DNA of 64,000 bases from Mucor racemosus (GCA_027405735.1 JAPEHQ010000012.1:1550001-1614000), one strand, 5' to 3'. Shown: positions 11,506 through 24,327, numbered from the stretch's first letter. Notes: a model not told the origin generated them from the sequence alone. Translations and numbers: made by a program.

Positions 11506-12890
11506 TTTGTAGCATTACCAAAAAAAAGATGAATGCTTCAAGAGGTTTCTGCATATCAAATTATGCGATTTAGTGGCAATTGTTGTACTTTACTATGCTT
11601 TTTGAAGAACTTGTTGATGTTAGTCAGATTAATTAGTACTTTTATTTAAAAGTAAATTTTGTTTATACATTTACATTCACCCATTCAATGTATGGCATTG
11701 CATTTATCATCGGTTATATCAATCAACAAACTTCATCTTGATTCGGATACATTTGACAATTGAATGCCTAAATTACACTTGATGTTGTATTTGCATATAT
11801 AAATTTATCTGAAATCGTAGTTTAAATATGGCAATAAACTATGGCTTGATATATTTAGCGTATATGTCATATAAACGCTGTATATAATTACCCTGATAAT
11901 CACATAAGCTAAGTTCTAATAATCTAGACTTACAATGAAAGATAGAAAATAAAGAATATTAATAATTAGCGTTGCCAAGAACAACTAAAGACTTTAGACT
12001 GATCATCTATATCTGAATATAATTATATTAGAATAATTGAGGATTTACACTAAAATTTATTAGTATGAGAACACTGTCCTAGACAGGTGTGTAAGCAATC
12101 CTTAAATCAAATATAAGTAGCAGTAGATATTCATCACCCTTCATTTGATTTTCCCATCTCGTTTTTATATTTAATAAAGATTGACCAATTTGGACGTACT
12201 CATCTTTTTTTATTATATACATTTACAACGCTTGAGCCACCATGTATCGCCACAAAAAAATCTCGTACTACAGGTAGACGAAGCATCACAATTTGGATAA
12301 TTTTTTTGTGTTCATAGATCTGAGCTCTCCTACACATTCACAGATTCTCTCTGCATGAACCATATCTCTATCTGTTTGATTTAACTGAAATACATTGAAC
12401 ACCAGCATCGTACTTGATAAAGCGCCTTACTTTATTGCGAGTCTATACAACTAATTTGATACTACAGTAGTTTATTATTAGCAGTATGATAAATGAAATA
12501 TTAAAATCAAATATAGCAATTGAATGAGCAAAAGATGATAAACCATGTACATTAGCATAATTGAATTATTTCAAGCATTTTAAACTGAATACGCCTTTAC
12601 TTTTGGTCGCGTCTATATTTTTTTTTGATTTACTAATAAAATCAATTGACAATCTAATAAGTAATGATTATGGTGTACCTTTGATAGTTGGTAGTGGTAT
12701 GCAAGACAACATCTCGTTTTCCTCTTCTTAGCTGTTGGTCATTAAACAGAAACAAATATTTTTTAGAGATAAAATAGATGAACAAGAGTTTATTCATTCA
12801 TTCATTCAAATCAAATCAAATCAATATTATACATACTTTTATAATCACCAATTTTTCTGCAGGTAGATATCGACTTTAGACCAAAAAAGC
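11506..12890. other. Repeat-flanked stretch with exon-like minus-strand pieces
   Basis: No intact gene. On the minus strand near 12230-12425 several short frames look like coding remnants: IKYDAGVQCISV, DMVHAERICECVGELRSMN and MLRLPVVRDFFVAIHGGSS. The last resembles a WD40 beta strand, and the pieces lie upstream, in gene orientation, of the dynein-intermediate-chain-like fragment, so they may come from the same captured gene. That link is inference. The rest is A+T-rich and unassigned. Confidence 0.3.
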
Positions 12891-12894
12891 ATTG

Positions 12895-14330
12895 ATTATT
12901 GTCGGTTTTTGAGGATATTAAAAAGCCAATTTTGAAGCCAATTCCATCTCTAACTCATATTGAAATGTAATTGTTATAAATAGTCTTTTAAACCAAGACC
13001 TGGAAGCTCTTGGTTCTTTATTTTACCATTAGTTTTTCTAGTAATAAAGCCTACGTTCTCCATAACAAATGTTTCTAGTCTTTATCATTATTCTTTCTAT
13101 AAATAAGATTGTATGTATCCATATAAACCCTCAAGTTTGACTTAAATTAATTATTAAAAATTGAGCATCTAATAAATCGAGGCTTAATTTTTTGTATTCA
13201 CGAGGTATGTCCAACTCTAAGCTACTCTGTATTTTTTGTTTTGGCAAAAAATATTGATTTTTCGTCGAGATAATCAAAATAATAGTTCTTATCACAGCTT
13301 AAACCTATAGTAACGGGGCTCCAAAATCAATAAAAAAAAAACGATCAAAAATGATTCAAAAAACAAAATTGTTTAAATGCTCATGAACTGCAAAGTAAGT
13401 AGACCTAGAAAATTAAATAGTTTTTGTACAGTTTTAAATTTTGCATCCATCTATATAAAATTTGAAAAAGTGTTTCACGTAAAATGTTGCGCAAAATGCC
13501 ATTGAAATTTTGAAGGTTTTTTGAAGATACACGTCACTTTTTATAAACATACTTAAATTATAATATACTGAAATGATGCGCAAAAAAATTATCTATCGAT
13601 CAAGCTATTGCAAAATCCTGTAGCTGCATTATTCGTAGAGGAAACAACATTTTTGTCAAAAAAAATTTCTGTTTCAGAATTTGGGATGAGGGTATACAAG
13701 GGGAAAATGGACGCCAGAAATGGAGGTACCTTTTTGTATACATTTTTGAGAATATCTCCACGAAAAATCAATATTTTGAAAAACTCTAAATTGAATCTGA
13801 GAGAGCTCAACGAACTGGATGACATGAATGCAAAAAAAATGTTACTCAATTTAACCAATATTTTGAAACCTACTATAGAAATGCCCAAAAAATGAAAAAA
13901 AAAATAAAATGCTCAGAATTTTTTTATATTAAAACATGTTATAGAGTGCTTTGAAACAAATAAATTTCATTATTGGAAAGTGGTAGTATAGCTTAATTTT
14001 TTCTGGAGATATTAAGCCTCAAAATTTTCAATCCTTTAGCAGTGAAATACGCGTAAAAATCTGAAACATTAGCACTGAAAAATTAATACCAACTGCAAAA
14101 GATAGGATATTTTCGGAACCCCGTTTATGGATTAAAGTTGAACATCTCAAGTACATTGGTATACAATTTTTTCTAGGTGTTGTTTAGTGAAATGTGTTTT
14201 TTAGCAATGATGAAAAGTCGGACATAATTTTTACGGAAAAAGTAATGAATTTTACCTGTTTTCTAGTCTTTTTTGAGGTATAAAATGAATTTAGGAACCG
14301 GTAGCATAATGCGACTAGTTGGTATTTATT
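12895..14330 (+). repeat. Repeat family Y, copy C
   Basis: Same orientation as copy A. It contains 'cagcttaaacctatagtaac' (near 13290), a 95-codon open frame at 13608-13895 with MRVYKGKMDARNGGTFLYTF near its middle, and the 'gcataatgcgactag' terminus near 14310. The first 250 bp (12895-13150), including an 'accaagacctggaagctctt' motif that can fold back on itself, are shared with copy D but absent from A and B, so C and D are sister copies. They face each other across about 19 kb that includes six genes. Confidence 0.65.
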
Positions 14331-14647
14331 TTATACTGTCTAAGCTTGCAAAGAAGCCATAAAATCAAAATATAGAACAACATTGTTTGAAAACTAGTAC
14401 ATCAAGTTGTTCGGTTTAATTTATCTTCAAATCACACATTATACAGTACTCGATAATACTTCAGGCTGGTTAGTAAAGCCGTTTGGTAGAGATATGTTTT
14501 TTAAACAATTTTTTGACTAATTTTGAAGATTGTGATCAATGCTTTGATAGCACATATACCAGTTTTTATTACAATTTGGTGTTAAATATACAGAAGCTCG
14601 CTAAATTAACTTGGGTTAAGGGGATGAGGGATAATGTTTAATGAAAA

Positions 14648-14934
14648 TTAACCGTAATGTACGCGTTCCACCTTTCTATTATCATCGATATGGACATTTA
14701 ATCTATCGGGTCGAAAATCTCTAGTCATCAATGAGTTGGGAGACAAAACACGATTATAAGCAGGTAAATCTTTCATTCTGACTACCTATGTAAACGATTA
14801 GTTTTTTGCATAATAATTGATTGTTAGGAGTACATATATACCTCATCATTACTCAAGGTATGTTCAGCGTTATCTTCTAACAAAGTTTTACCGAGAAGTT
14901 TCTTTTCCCATTCGTCGTTATTTTTTGGTTCCAT
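14648..14934 (-). CDS. I78-family peptidase inhibitor
   Basis: Two exons (14934-14842 and 14785-14648) joined across a 56-nt GT-AG intron encode 76 residues beginning MEPKNNDEWEKKLLGKTLLE. The C-terminal half reads SPNSLMTRDFRPDRLNVHID followed by DNRKVERVHYG. This is the hallmark of the I78 inhibitor fold (potato-inhibitor-like loop followed by D.RPDRLN...D), a family of small serine-peptidase inhibitors common in fungi and bacteria. No signal peptide is present, so it is probably intracellular and may act on endogenous vacuolar or cytosolic subtilisin-like peptidases, as cytosolic fungal inhibitors do. It stands alone between repeats; the spliced product is invisible to single-ORF scanning because both exons are short. 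Confidence 0.88.
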
Positions 14935-16363
14935 TTTTTGTAAGCTTCTGTGTGGATATATAAAGCAAAAGGAAAAAGGTAAATTGTGCTTCATACAAGC
15001 ATTTAAATGTCGATGGTTTCCTTTTACAGTTTAGCATTTGTTTGTTTTTAACTAATTTTGAGTTATCCCCGGACATCAATTGCGTAGGAGCTACAGTTGG
15101 CTTCAAGGGCTCAGAATTTTTTGAAATAACGAATGAAATTGGGAGAATGTATAAAAAAAAGTGCAAAGAAGGCTTCATAGATAGTCAGAAATACTTTTGC
15201 TGGAATATGAACAGTATATATTTTGTCCTGTAGCAACTAAAACTTCGAGATTTGTCCTGAAATTTGCCCTTATCTTGATTAATCTGTCCGTTTACGGAAT
15301 TGATCTTCAATTATTCATCATTCAGTTCGTAGAAAAGATATATATGCAAAATTTGAAAAGCTCAGAACATATACTACAGACCTTTATCATTTTTTAAAAG
15401 TGTCAATTAATCGTAAGGCAAGAAAATGATTGATGAAGAAGCAAAATCGGGTTCCTTTTGTTTCAAACACCGAAAATTGAGTAATAGTTTTCAAGCGATT
15501 TTTCTTCTAGCTATTCTAATGAATATACAAAAAAAAAATTATTTTGAATTGTTTGAAATTACTTGAAGTATAATTCAGTAATTTTTTTTTTACCTTTTTT
15601 ACTGTTTAAAATGCACCATTATTGCTCTCTTTTTTCCACCAAAACATTGAGGTCTCGGTTAAAAACCCGATCCAAATCAGGTATAACTACCTTGTTGAAA
15701 TCATCATTATGCGTTTTTTATGAGGCAAAAGCTAATGACTAACAATACAATACAAATCACATGTAACAATATTTAAATTCATCAATTCATCTAGTAAATT
15801 CGAAGTAAATGAATATTTTGAGACTCTTTCAATATAATCTCAAGGCTTCGTGTTGCATTTATCAATTTACAAATGGCCTCGGTTTACCTCAAATCATCAA
15901 CCGAACTGAAAATGTTGTACTGTGCATTAGTTTCGATATGCACAATCGACATGAGTGTGTTTTAAATGAATTTATTGGATTTCCGGGGCGCTGTAATACA
16001 TGCCTCCATACATCTTGCTCACTGATGTCTCACCATGATTCATCTCGTCTTTCTGATAAATTAGTTAAAAATAGCCATGGACATCTTGCATGTTTCTTTT
16101 AGTTAAAAAAAAGTTCACATAGTAAGATGATCTGCAACTAATCCAATCAGTATCTTCAGCATTGGACTTGGGTTTTTCATCCCTTTTTGTCACATTTCAA
16201 TCAACACGATTGGGTCGTTTAGAAGTTTGTAGCCGGACAAGCTGGCTCAAAGTAGAGTAAAGAAACGTGACGTCAAGTTAAATAGGATTCTATTCATTAA
16301 TAAGGTTGAGCAAACAGTGCATAGTCAAGTAACTAGTTCTTTTTTACTCTTTATAAAATTTAC
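14935..16363. other. Intergenic stretch with unassigned open frames
   Basis: Two plus-strand frames look slightly more protein-like than background: 15042-15233 (ELSPDINCVGATVGFKGSEF) and 15809-16102 (97 codons, Cys/His-containing, starting MNILRLFQYNLKASCCIYQF). I recognise neither, and neither has flanking splice sites that extend it convincingly. The last 250 bp form the probable promoter of the HECT ligase gene. Confidence 0.3.
16268..16275. promoter_or_regulatory. CRE-type bZIP site (TGACGTCA)
   Basis: A perfect palindromic TGACGTCA lies 89 bp upstream of the HECT ligase start codon, in the only nearby intergenic region. In fungi this octamer is the core site of CREB/ATF-type bZIP factors. 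An 8-mer match is expected now and then by chance, but its placement just upstream of a start codon makes it a reasonable regulatory candidate. Confidence 0.4.
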
Positions 16364-19300
16364 ATGTCCACCTATTTAGAAACTCGGACAAGCAACTCCA
16401 ACTCCAACTCATTTCTATATCAAAATCACCCTCCCTCATCTCCTGTAGCTACAAATAGTAACTTGGGTCAACAACAACCACAGCAACAACCACAGCAGCA
16501 ACCAGAGCATCATCAACAACAGCAACAACCGCAATCACAGCAGCAACAGCAGATACAGAAACAAGTTACTGATGAAAAATCTAATGAAATTCATTATAGT
16601 AATAACAGTAATAGCAATGATCATGGATTATTAGTGGATTATCTTGTTTCTCCCAAACCTTCTCCTAGTCGTGCTCTTCAACCCAATTTATCTGAAGATA
16701 TTAATAATAATAATAATAATAACAATAATAACAATAACAATAATAATATTGAGATTACTAAGCGCCGATCATCGTCCTCTTCTTCAAGTTCATCAAATAC
16801 ACTCGCACTTAAACCTATTAAATTAGCTACTGATATTAATAATAGTAAAGAACACCTTTTGAAAAGAGATCCATTTCAACTAAAATCAAACAACAACAAT
16901 AGTAGTAACGCAAACAATGCATCAGCATCAGCAGCAACAACAACAACAACAACAACTGCGCCCGCTTCAACTGCATCACTAGTAATTTCACCCAAATTAG
17001 CCAAGCATTATGAAAAGAAAAAGAACAACAAATTATACAAACGAGAAAAACTTAAAGAAGCTAAAAATGAGTACGAAGAACATATTGAAGAATATTTTCA
17101 TCAGTTAACTGTCGGCTGCCAACAAATTGAATGTAGAAATAAGTTTTGTGCTTCTGGTAGAGGTAAAATAAAATTACATAAAAGGCAATTTATTTCTTTT
17201 ATAATTTTTTAACTGAATACATAAAATGTAGGTGGAATCATAAGTTTACAACCTCAAGCAGCGCTTATTATGGCCATTCAACTTGCTTCAATGCCTGATT
17301 CCAGACTTTGTGATCATAACAAGGAGATAAATTTCAATTTTGAAGAAAAACGATTTAATAATAATCAACCTCAGGAAACAAAGCCATTTTTGCAATCTTT
17401 ATTTACATCTACTCCCTTTTCTGGGTTATTACAACATCAATCGCAATCTCAATATTCACAACAGCAGCAAAAAAGATCTAGAAAGCAACAGAGATCAAAG
17501 CTTAGAAAAGAATCGTTTTCTAGTTCAAATCATTGGGCTACAGATTTTTGGAAATTGTTTAGTCATTTTAGTAAAAACCATGATAATTTTGATGATGAGG
17601 ATGAAGAACAATACGAGGTTGATGATGAAGACGAGGAAGAAGAAGATGACGAAGAAGAAGAAGACGACATTTTTGAGAAAAAGTTAAATAACAATGTTCA
17701 AATGCAACATTATGAGCACTGCGATGAAAGCTATTATCAATTGGATTACGATGATTATAGATTATCTGATGGTGGAGATGAAAGTTGTAGTAGTAGTAGT
17801 AGTTCCAGTCAAGAAGGCATGCTTTTAGCTATTCCTCCATTAGCTGTAAATTTGGATTTAGCAGTAGAACATTTACATCGAGCTATTGTTACTCAATCGA
17901 TTTCTGAGCACAAAATGGATACTTGGTGTAGATCAGTATTTCAAAGTTGGGAAGGCATTGGAAATAGTTTTCTTGTATCTCAATCTCAATTTTGTATCCC
18001 CCCATTACAACATAAAGAAATCTCATTTATTAATCTTGATGAATTAACAAGATTTTATCAATTGGTGATTCAACAAGAACAAGAAAAAGACAATAAACGA
18101 AAAAAGAACCCTCGTCAAGTACGCATTATGGAAGCTATTTCAGACAGTTTTGAGACTTTATTAGATCGTATGACATTGAATGTCGAAGCATTAGCAGATT
18201 TTGACGTTATGGAAGATGCAGAACTCTATCATATTCGTATGATGGTTGAATGGTGTCGTTCCATGATGGCTGTTATCCAATGGGTAATTTGTTGCAAAGA
18301 AAAAAAGTACAAAGAAGAACAAGATGGACTCGCTGCTCTAGTAGCTAAATTAGATGACATTTCTACTAATCAAAAGAGGGTTGCTACTATTGCATCTACA
18401 AGTCAAATTATCTTAACTCAAAAGTTAATTCAAGTTCTTAGTAAGATTGCGCACAAGAAGAAATCTATCATTCGAAAAATCATGCAAAATATGCTTACAA
18501 GGTAAAAAAAAAAAAAAAATACTATTGTTTGCAATAGTATAATTTAGACATTAACATATGATTATAGCTTGGATCCTACCCGTATGGAATACATTGTACA
18601 TGATCTACAACAATATCTCTTAGATCACTTTCATACGGGACCTTACAAACATGGTTTAGAAGATACTGTCATTATGACTATGAAATGTCTCGAATTGATG
18701 TATCAAAGCAACATGAAAAATCCTAGTTTTCCTGTAATTTCACCCGCAACTTTTTACAGTGCAGAAATATGCAAAAAACTCAACATTAAAAATGAATACA
18801 GGATTTGGAAACGTGTGTTACTTTATGGTGAAGGGAGACATTCGACCTTGATCACACGTCAAGGAGAAACAGAGCATCAACGCAGATCCAGACTTTTCAT
18901 GACAACCACTTCTACATCTACAATGTTACCTTATCCATTTGAAAATGAATATCAATTCTCTTGGTTTAGTTACCCCTTTTTATTACCTCCTGCTATCAAA
19001 CGTAAAGTTGTATTAATAGATGCTATGTCGCAAATGTCTTTGGAATATGAAGATGCTTGTGTCAATCATACTCTTGTTGTTCATGCTCAAAAGTTACTTT
19101 CCGAAGCTCCCCGCATGCTCAAAAATCTTGAAACTAATCTTCGTAGTGCAACATGTCCATATCTTTTATTGGAGATTCGTCGTGAATATTTTGTAGAAGA
19201 TACATTGAATCAAATGTCTCGTAAATGGAGTGATTTAAAGAAACCGCTCAAAGTCAAGTTTATTGATGGTGGTGAAGTAGGCATGGATCAAGGCGGGGTA

Positions 19301-20404
19301 CAGAAAGAATTCTTTGGTGTCTTGTTTGAAAAGTTAGTGTCGCCTGATGTTGGCCTATTTATGCAGGATGAAAATACCCGTCTTTGTTGGATTCGACCTG
19401 TATTGGATTATGATATCCGCATGTACGAAATGGTCGGTGTTATGATGGGTCTTTCTATATACAATGGTGTAATGATGAACTTACAATTTCCAAAGGTGCT
19501 GTGGAAGGTGTTGGTTATGCCAAATGAAGCATTGATTGCCGCTATGACCGAGAGACATCAATTGTTTACATTGGATGATTTAGAAGAAGGCTGGCCTGTT
19601 CTTGGATGTGGTTTACGTCAATTAATCCAATGGGATGATGGAGAAGTGGAAGATATATTTTGCAGAGATTATGAAATCTCAATGGACGTTTTTGGACAAG
19701 GCATTGTAACAACATCTTTGATGCCAAATAAGGAAGATCCTGTTGTACCTGTAACAAACATAAATAGAGAAGCATATGTTCAAGATTACTGTACCTATTT
19801 CATGTATACTGCTCAAAAAGATCAACTTTTGGCTATGCGTCGTGGATTATGGAGTGTCATTGGAAGTAGAGCACTAAATTTGTGTACTGCTGAAGAATTA
19901 GAAATGGTTGCATGTGGTCATCGTCAAGGACCAGATGCAATGGAACTCGATATGGTCGAATTAGAAAATGTAGCAGAATATGATGATGGATACAATGTAG
20001 ATCATCCCACCATCAGGTAAAGCATAATTCAAAATATATTATTTTTGTCATTTATAACTGAAATCTATTTTTCTTTAGACAATTTTGGTCAGTTGTTCAT
20101 CATGATTTAACAAATGAGCAAAAGAAAAAGTTATTACTATTTGTAACTGCAAGCGATCGTGTACCTGTTGGAGGATTAAAAGAATTAACGTTCTTTATCC
20201 AAAGAAATGGGCCAGATAGTGAAAGGTCAGTGTGGTGTAAATTTGTTTAATTGAACTATTATTCTAACTACAAAATCCAATAGATTACCTACAGCTCTTA
20301 CTTGTTTCAGTAGACTTTTATTACCTGAATATGGATCTCGACAAATACTTCGAGATAGATTGGTCACAGCAATCGAGAATACCAAAGGCTTTGGTCTTGT
20401 ATAA
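16364..20404 (+). CDS. UBE3A/E6AP-like HECT ubiquitin ligase
   Basis: Five exons (16364-17162, 17232-18501, 18568-20016, 20079-20225, 20284-20404) join in phase to a 1261-residue protein. The N-terminal 230 residues are low complexity, with poly-Q, poly-N (an AAT/AAC microsatellite near 16705-16750) and poly-S. The AZUL zinc finger follows across the first intron: EEYFHQLTVGCQQIECRNKF, then SLQPQAALIMAIQLASM and LCDHN, the Cys/His pattern known from UBE3A. An acidic tract follows. The C-terminal HECT domain has KVKFIDGGEVGMDQGGVQKE and ends LPTALTCFSRLLLPEY...GFGLV, with the catalytic cysteine in TALTC and the conserved Phe near the C-terminus. The usual histidine before the catalytic TC (TAHTC/TSHTC) is leucine here. 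It would transfer ubiquitin from an E2 to substrates. Confidence 0.95.
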
Positions 20405-20506
20405 TATTATTCATTCAAAACATTACAATGCATCATTTTTCTATACATACGCATTTTTTTTTTTTTTTTTTTACTTTTTATTTTTACCAACATGTATAAA
20501 ATACAC

Positions 20507-22166
20507 TTAAATACACAATAATAAATCGCTTTTTTCTTCATTACTCTTATCTTCATCTTGCTTTATGGGATCATCTAGTTCAGAGTCAGAAGATACGTTA
20601 GATGGTGCAGCAGACATGATCATGCCATTCTGGCCTTCTTGAGTGCCTACAAGGACATGCTTGACATCTACACCTAATAAAGGTGCTACAGGCTTATTAC
20701 AAATATCTTGCCACCATTCTTCTAATATTGATTTAATGATTTTTTTTGTTGAACATTTGATATTATTACTCGGTAAAGGCGCAATTAATGAACATAATAA
20801 CTTGTGTATTTCATGTCTCTTGTACAATCTATTTCTTGATGTATGTATAAGTAATGGTTTCAAAACCCTTAGATAACTGTTACGAAGCTTGGTTTGCATG
20901 AGTTTTAAAAATAATCTGTCAATAAATGTTTAAATTTACCTTGGTGGAATCATCACTTAAATTTTGTAATGCTCTTAATATAATGTCAACCAAAACGCAT
21001 AAATCATTTGTATAAAAAATATCACAAATATCAGGTCTTGTGAATATACCATATAATAACTTCAATATTAAAATTTGTATGCAAATATCGTCTATAAAAA
21101 TTCTAAATGTATGAAAAAGATAGCGTCCACATTTGAAATGTTATATACGGTACCTCCTGCACGGTTTAGCATAAACAATAAGTTTTGAGTAAATATATCA
21201 CATTGTCCAAATCTGTTTGAAATGACATTTAAAACTTTATTCTGGGCTGCCTGTGTCAACATGTACTGCTCATTTAAAATTAATATAAATTGAATGATTT
21301 CGTAATTGAAGGTTTCTTCGGAATCATCTATAGCTGTTTCGACAAGTTGAAAAAAGAAATCTATTGATTTTAAACGGATGGCATCTAGTATGAACATAAT
21401 TATTAGAAACTTCAATCTGTTGTAATACAATATCGGCGAAATTATACTGAGATCTTTTGAACTGGCACTTGTAACTTTTCCCATTTCATATAAAAGTTTC
21501 AATGATAATGACATGAGTTGATATCCGCCGGTAAATGATTCTAATTCTGATATTAACTTGTGTAATAATCGATTTTGATTAATATGAGTTGCCTCAGTTG
21601 CGATATAATTCATCCATCTGGCATCTTCTTTACCAGCATAATACAATATTGCATAAACAATGCTTAAATCATCTTCATCTTGAGATTTTAAAGCATAATC
21701 TGATAAAATAAAACTTAGAATAAATGTACTATGATCAAGATATAAAAGGGAATCAATTAATTTATAGGCAATTTGGCTTAATTCACTCATAGTGGAAACA
21801 TAATCATCTACACAATCAGATTAATACAAAGTGAAACAATGCTATTTTATGTAGCTAGAGAAGGTGCATACTTTTGTATCGCTTTAAAAATCTAATATAT
21901 CTTGATAAAACACATTCAACTTCAGATTCTGTTTGACATTTTGTGTTTAATAAATCATCCAATTCTAGTTGAATCAATTGTATTATATAAATGAAACAAA
22001 ACGTCTCTCCTTTTATTGCTGGATAAATTATTGATTGGAAAAAAAATGAACCAATTCTCGGAAACATTTTTTTTTTTTTTTTTTTTTTTTTTATCGTTAA
22101 ATAAAGCTTACCTAAATGAAAAATTTCAATTGAATCGAAATGATATTCTACCAAACTATCATCCAT
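20507..22166 (-). CDS. LDB17/SPIN90-like leucine-rich endocytosis protein
   Basis: Minus-strand multi-exon gene starting MDDSLVEYHFDSIEIFHL at 22166. The first intron contains an A/T homopolymer of about 28 bp; the in-frame acceptor is the one before AIKGETFCFIYIIQLIQLEL. An all-helical leucine-rich middle follows (MSELSQIAYKLIDSLLYLDH onward). Then comes the conserved block FYTNDLCVLVDIILRALQNL and SDDSTKLRNSYLRVLKPLL. That pattern, YTND..VLIDII.R.L, is characteristic of the SPIN90/Ldb17 domain. The C-terminus is Ser/Asp/Glu-rich. Family members bind Arp2/3 and regulate actin at endocytic sites. The stop lies 102 bp from that of the HECT gene, with a T-rich tract between. It shares a 240-bp intergenic region with divergent SUR2. 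Confidence 0.82.
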
Positions 22167-22406
22167 AATTTTAATATGATGTATATAAATATGATGTTTA
22201 TAAATATGATGTTGTGCAAGATTATGTTGTATTACAATGGAATAAAAAGGCAAAATCAGGCAAGAATAAAAAGGAAGAAAAAAAAAATTTGCGTTGAATG
22301 TCCGTATTTCTGTAGTCCGGGATTAAATGAGGCCATAAATATTGAATTTTTCATCTTTTCTCTTTTTGTTTTTTTGTTTTTTTTTGTTTTTGTTTGCACA
22401 AATAAT

Positions 22407-23438
22407 ATGAATATAACAACCATGAAGAAATCTGTCAGTTTATCCAATGAATTAAGCTTTGATCCTTGGTCTGATGAATTAATGGCTATTTGGGTTCCTA
22501 TTGCTGTTTATTGGATTCAATGTTCAATTTTTGAAATTTTAATGAGACTTGAAATTCCATTTTTCGAGAAATATCGTATTCATTCACCACAAGACAGAAG
22601 CAAAAGAAACAAGGTTGGCTTTGGAAAAGTACTCTTGATGGTTGCACTTCAACATGTAGTCCAAATTGTACTTGGTATCGCTTTAATGAAGAGTTTGGAC
22701 CCTGCTGCTGATCAAATGAAATATGATAATGCTATTAATAGATATACCACCATTGTTCTCAACATATTGACAAATCTTGGTCAGCCTAAAGATGCTGCTT
22801 TTGCTATTGCAAATAATGTTGCTTATTTCATTCAAAATTACGCTGTGCCTTGTGTTCAATTTTTTATTGCCATGTAAGGAAAGGCAAAAAAGGAAGAGAT
22901 TGATTGCTGACAAATGTATTTAGGGTAATTGTTGATACTCATCAATATGCACTTCATCGTTTAGCGCATACATTTAAATTCATGTATAAATATATGCACT
23001 CTCATCACCATCGTCTGTATGTACCATATGCTTTCGGTGCTCTTTATAATCATCCTTTAGAAGGTTTCTTGTTGGATACATGTGGTGCTGCAATTGCATT
23101 TGAAGTAACTGGCATGTCTGCTAAAATGGGCATGTGGTTCTTTACCTTTTCCACACTCAAGACAAGTAAGTTGATGGATTAATCTTGGTTTTTATAATCC
23201 TAATTTTATGCATATTTTAGTCGGTGATCATTGCGGTTATGCTTTTCCCTGGGATCCTCTAACTGTTTGTTTTGGAAACAATGTCAAGTATCATGATATT
23301 CATCATCAAGCTCATGGTATTAAAACCAATTTTGCTCAACCTTTCTTTACTTTCTGGGATGTTCTTTTGCATACCGAATATAGTCAAGTTATGAAGGCAA
23401 AGGCCGAAGCAAAGGCTGCAAAGAATAAGGCCATCTAA
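22407..23438 (+). CDS. SUR2: Sphinganine C4-hydroxylase (SUR2-like)
   Basis: Three exons (22407-22873, 22924-23165, 23221-23438) give 308 residues if the ATG at 22407 is used; a second in-frame ATG at 22422 (MKKSVSLSNELSF) is almost as likely. Upstream in-frame ATGs from 22140 lie within the divergent neighbour's first exon and encode low-quality sequence, so they are rejected. Histidine clusters of the fatty-acid hydroxylase superfamily are present: HRLAH, HSHHH and HDIHH. YVPYAFGALYNHPLEGFLLD and NNVKYHDIHHQAHGIKTNF match the SUR2 subfamily, which makes phytosphingosine from dihydrosphingosine in the ER using a di-iron centre. Several hydrophobic spans agree with an integral membrane enzyme. 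The C-terminal tail is Lys/Ala-rich (KAKAEAKAAKNK). Confidence 0.93.
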
Positions 23439-24327
23439 AATTCATTCCCTCTTCTTTTTTTCTTAATTTCTATTTTATGCATTTTTACAGTTTATATTCC
23501 TTTTTCTTTTTAATCTTTTGTGTTTACATCTTTTTGTTCTATCTTTTTCTTCTTCTTTTTTTTTTTTAAATTTTCAAACCATCTCTGTATAGATTCTTCA
23601 TCCTTTCCTTCCCTTTTTCTCTTTTCAAGTATTATCAAAAATAAAATAAAATTAGAATTGTATCATTTTTAATTTCAAGCCTCGCTGCCTCTTTTTTTTT
23701 TTCTTTTCCGAAATGCCATGAAAGAAATTACATCCATAAACTACTATTACTTATCATGCTTCTGGCTAAATAAAAATAGGTATATAAAACTGATGTGCCA
23801 AGAAATAATTTTCATACCTCAGATACATTTTAGCTATTTCAAAAGTTGATGAAAAAATCCATTAAAAATTGATATGGCACAATTTTTTTTTTTTTATGTA
23901 TCAAGTTTTATTAGGTACGACGTTGGGGTTTGTATTACAAACAAATATCGAACTGTTGTTGCAATGGAATTCCTTGGTCCAGTAGAATTCTTCAACTTAT
24001 CAGATCGTCATCTTGAGCTTACTATATTCCAGCCACAAATGTGGTTAAGCTCTATGGTTAATAGACTGAACTTTATAAACTTTATGTATTCGAAACCATA
24101 ATAAAAGATGGTACACAATAAAAAGGCAATCAAAAATGGCTTTTTGCATTTGAGTAAACAGTTTCATGTGATATATTTCTACTGCGATATATATATTGAC
24201 TCATATTTAACCCATTTAATGGTCCGGGTGATGATGCATGAATGTGATCATTTTCTTTGAAACCGTATAAAAAGCGAAAATAATTTACATTTTCATTATT
24301 TCTTACTTAACATACTACATATAAATA
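23439..24327. other. Intergenic: T-rich 3' flank of SUR2 and TM2 promoter
   Basis: The first 270 bp are pyrimidine-rich with several T runs, as expected of the 3' untranslated region. A 75-codon frame at 23874-24101 starts in a T run and shows no recognisable features, so I regard it as chance. The last 100 bp hold the TATA-like element of the TM2 gene. Confidence 0.4.
24266..24273 (+). promoter_or_regulatory. TATA-like element of the TM2 gene
   Basis: TATAAAAA lies 62 bp upstream of the TM2-domain start codon, a distance that suits a fungal TATA box with a short leader. Confidence 0.4.

Noticed and set aside
16352..16359. TATAAAAT as TATA box of the HECT gene
   Set aside because: It ends 4 bp before the start codon, too close to act as a core promoter for this ATG.
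22140..22406. N-terminal extension of SUR2 from the ATG at 22140
   Set aside because: It overlaps the divergent gene's first exon, and the translated part is low-complexity and unlike any SUR2 N-terminus.
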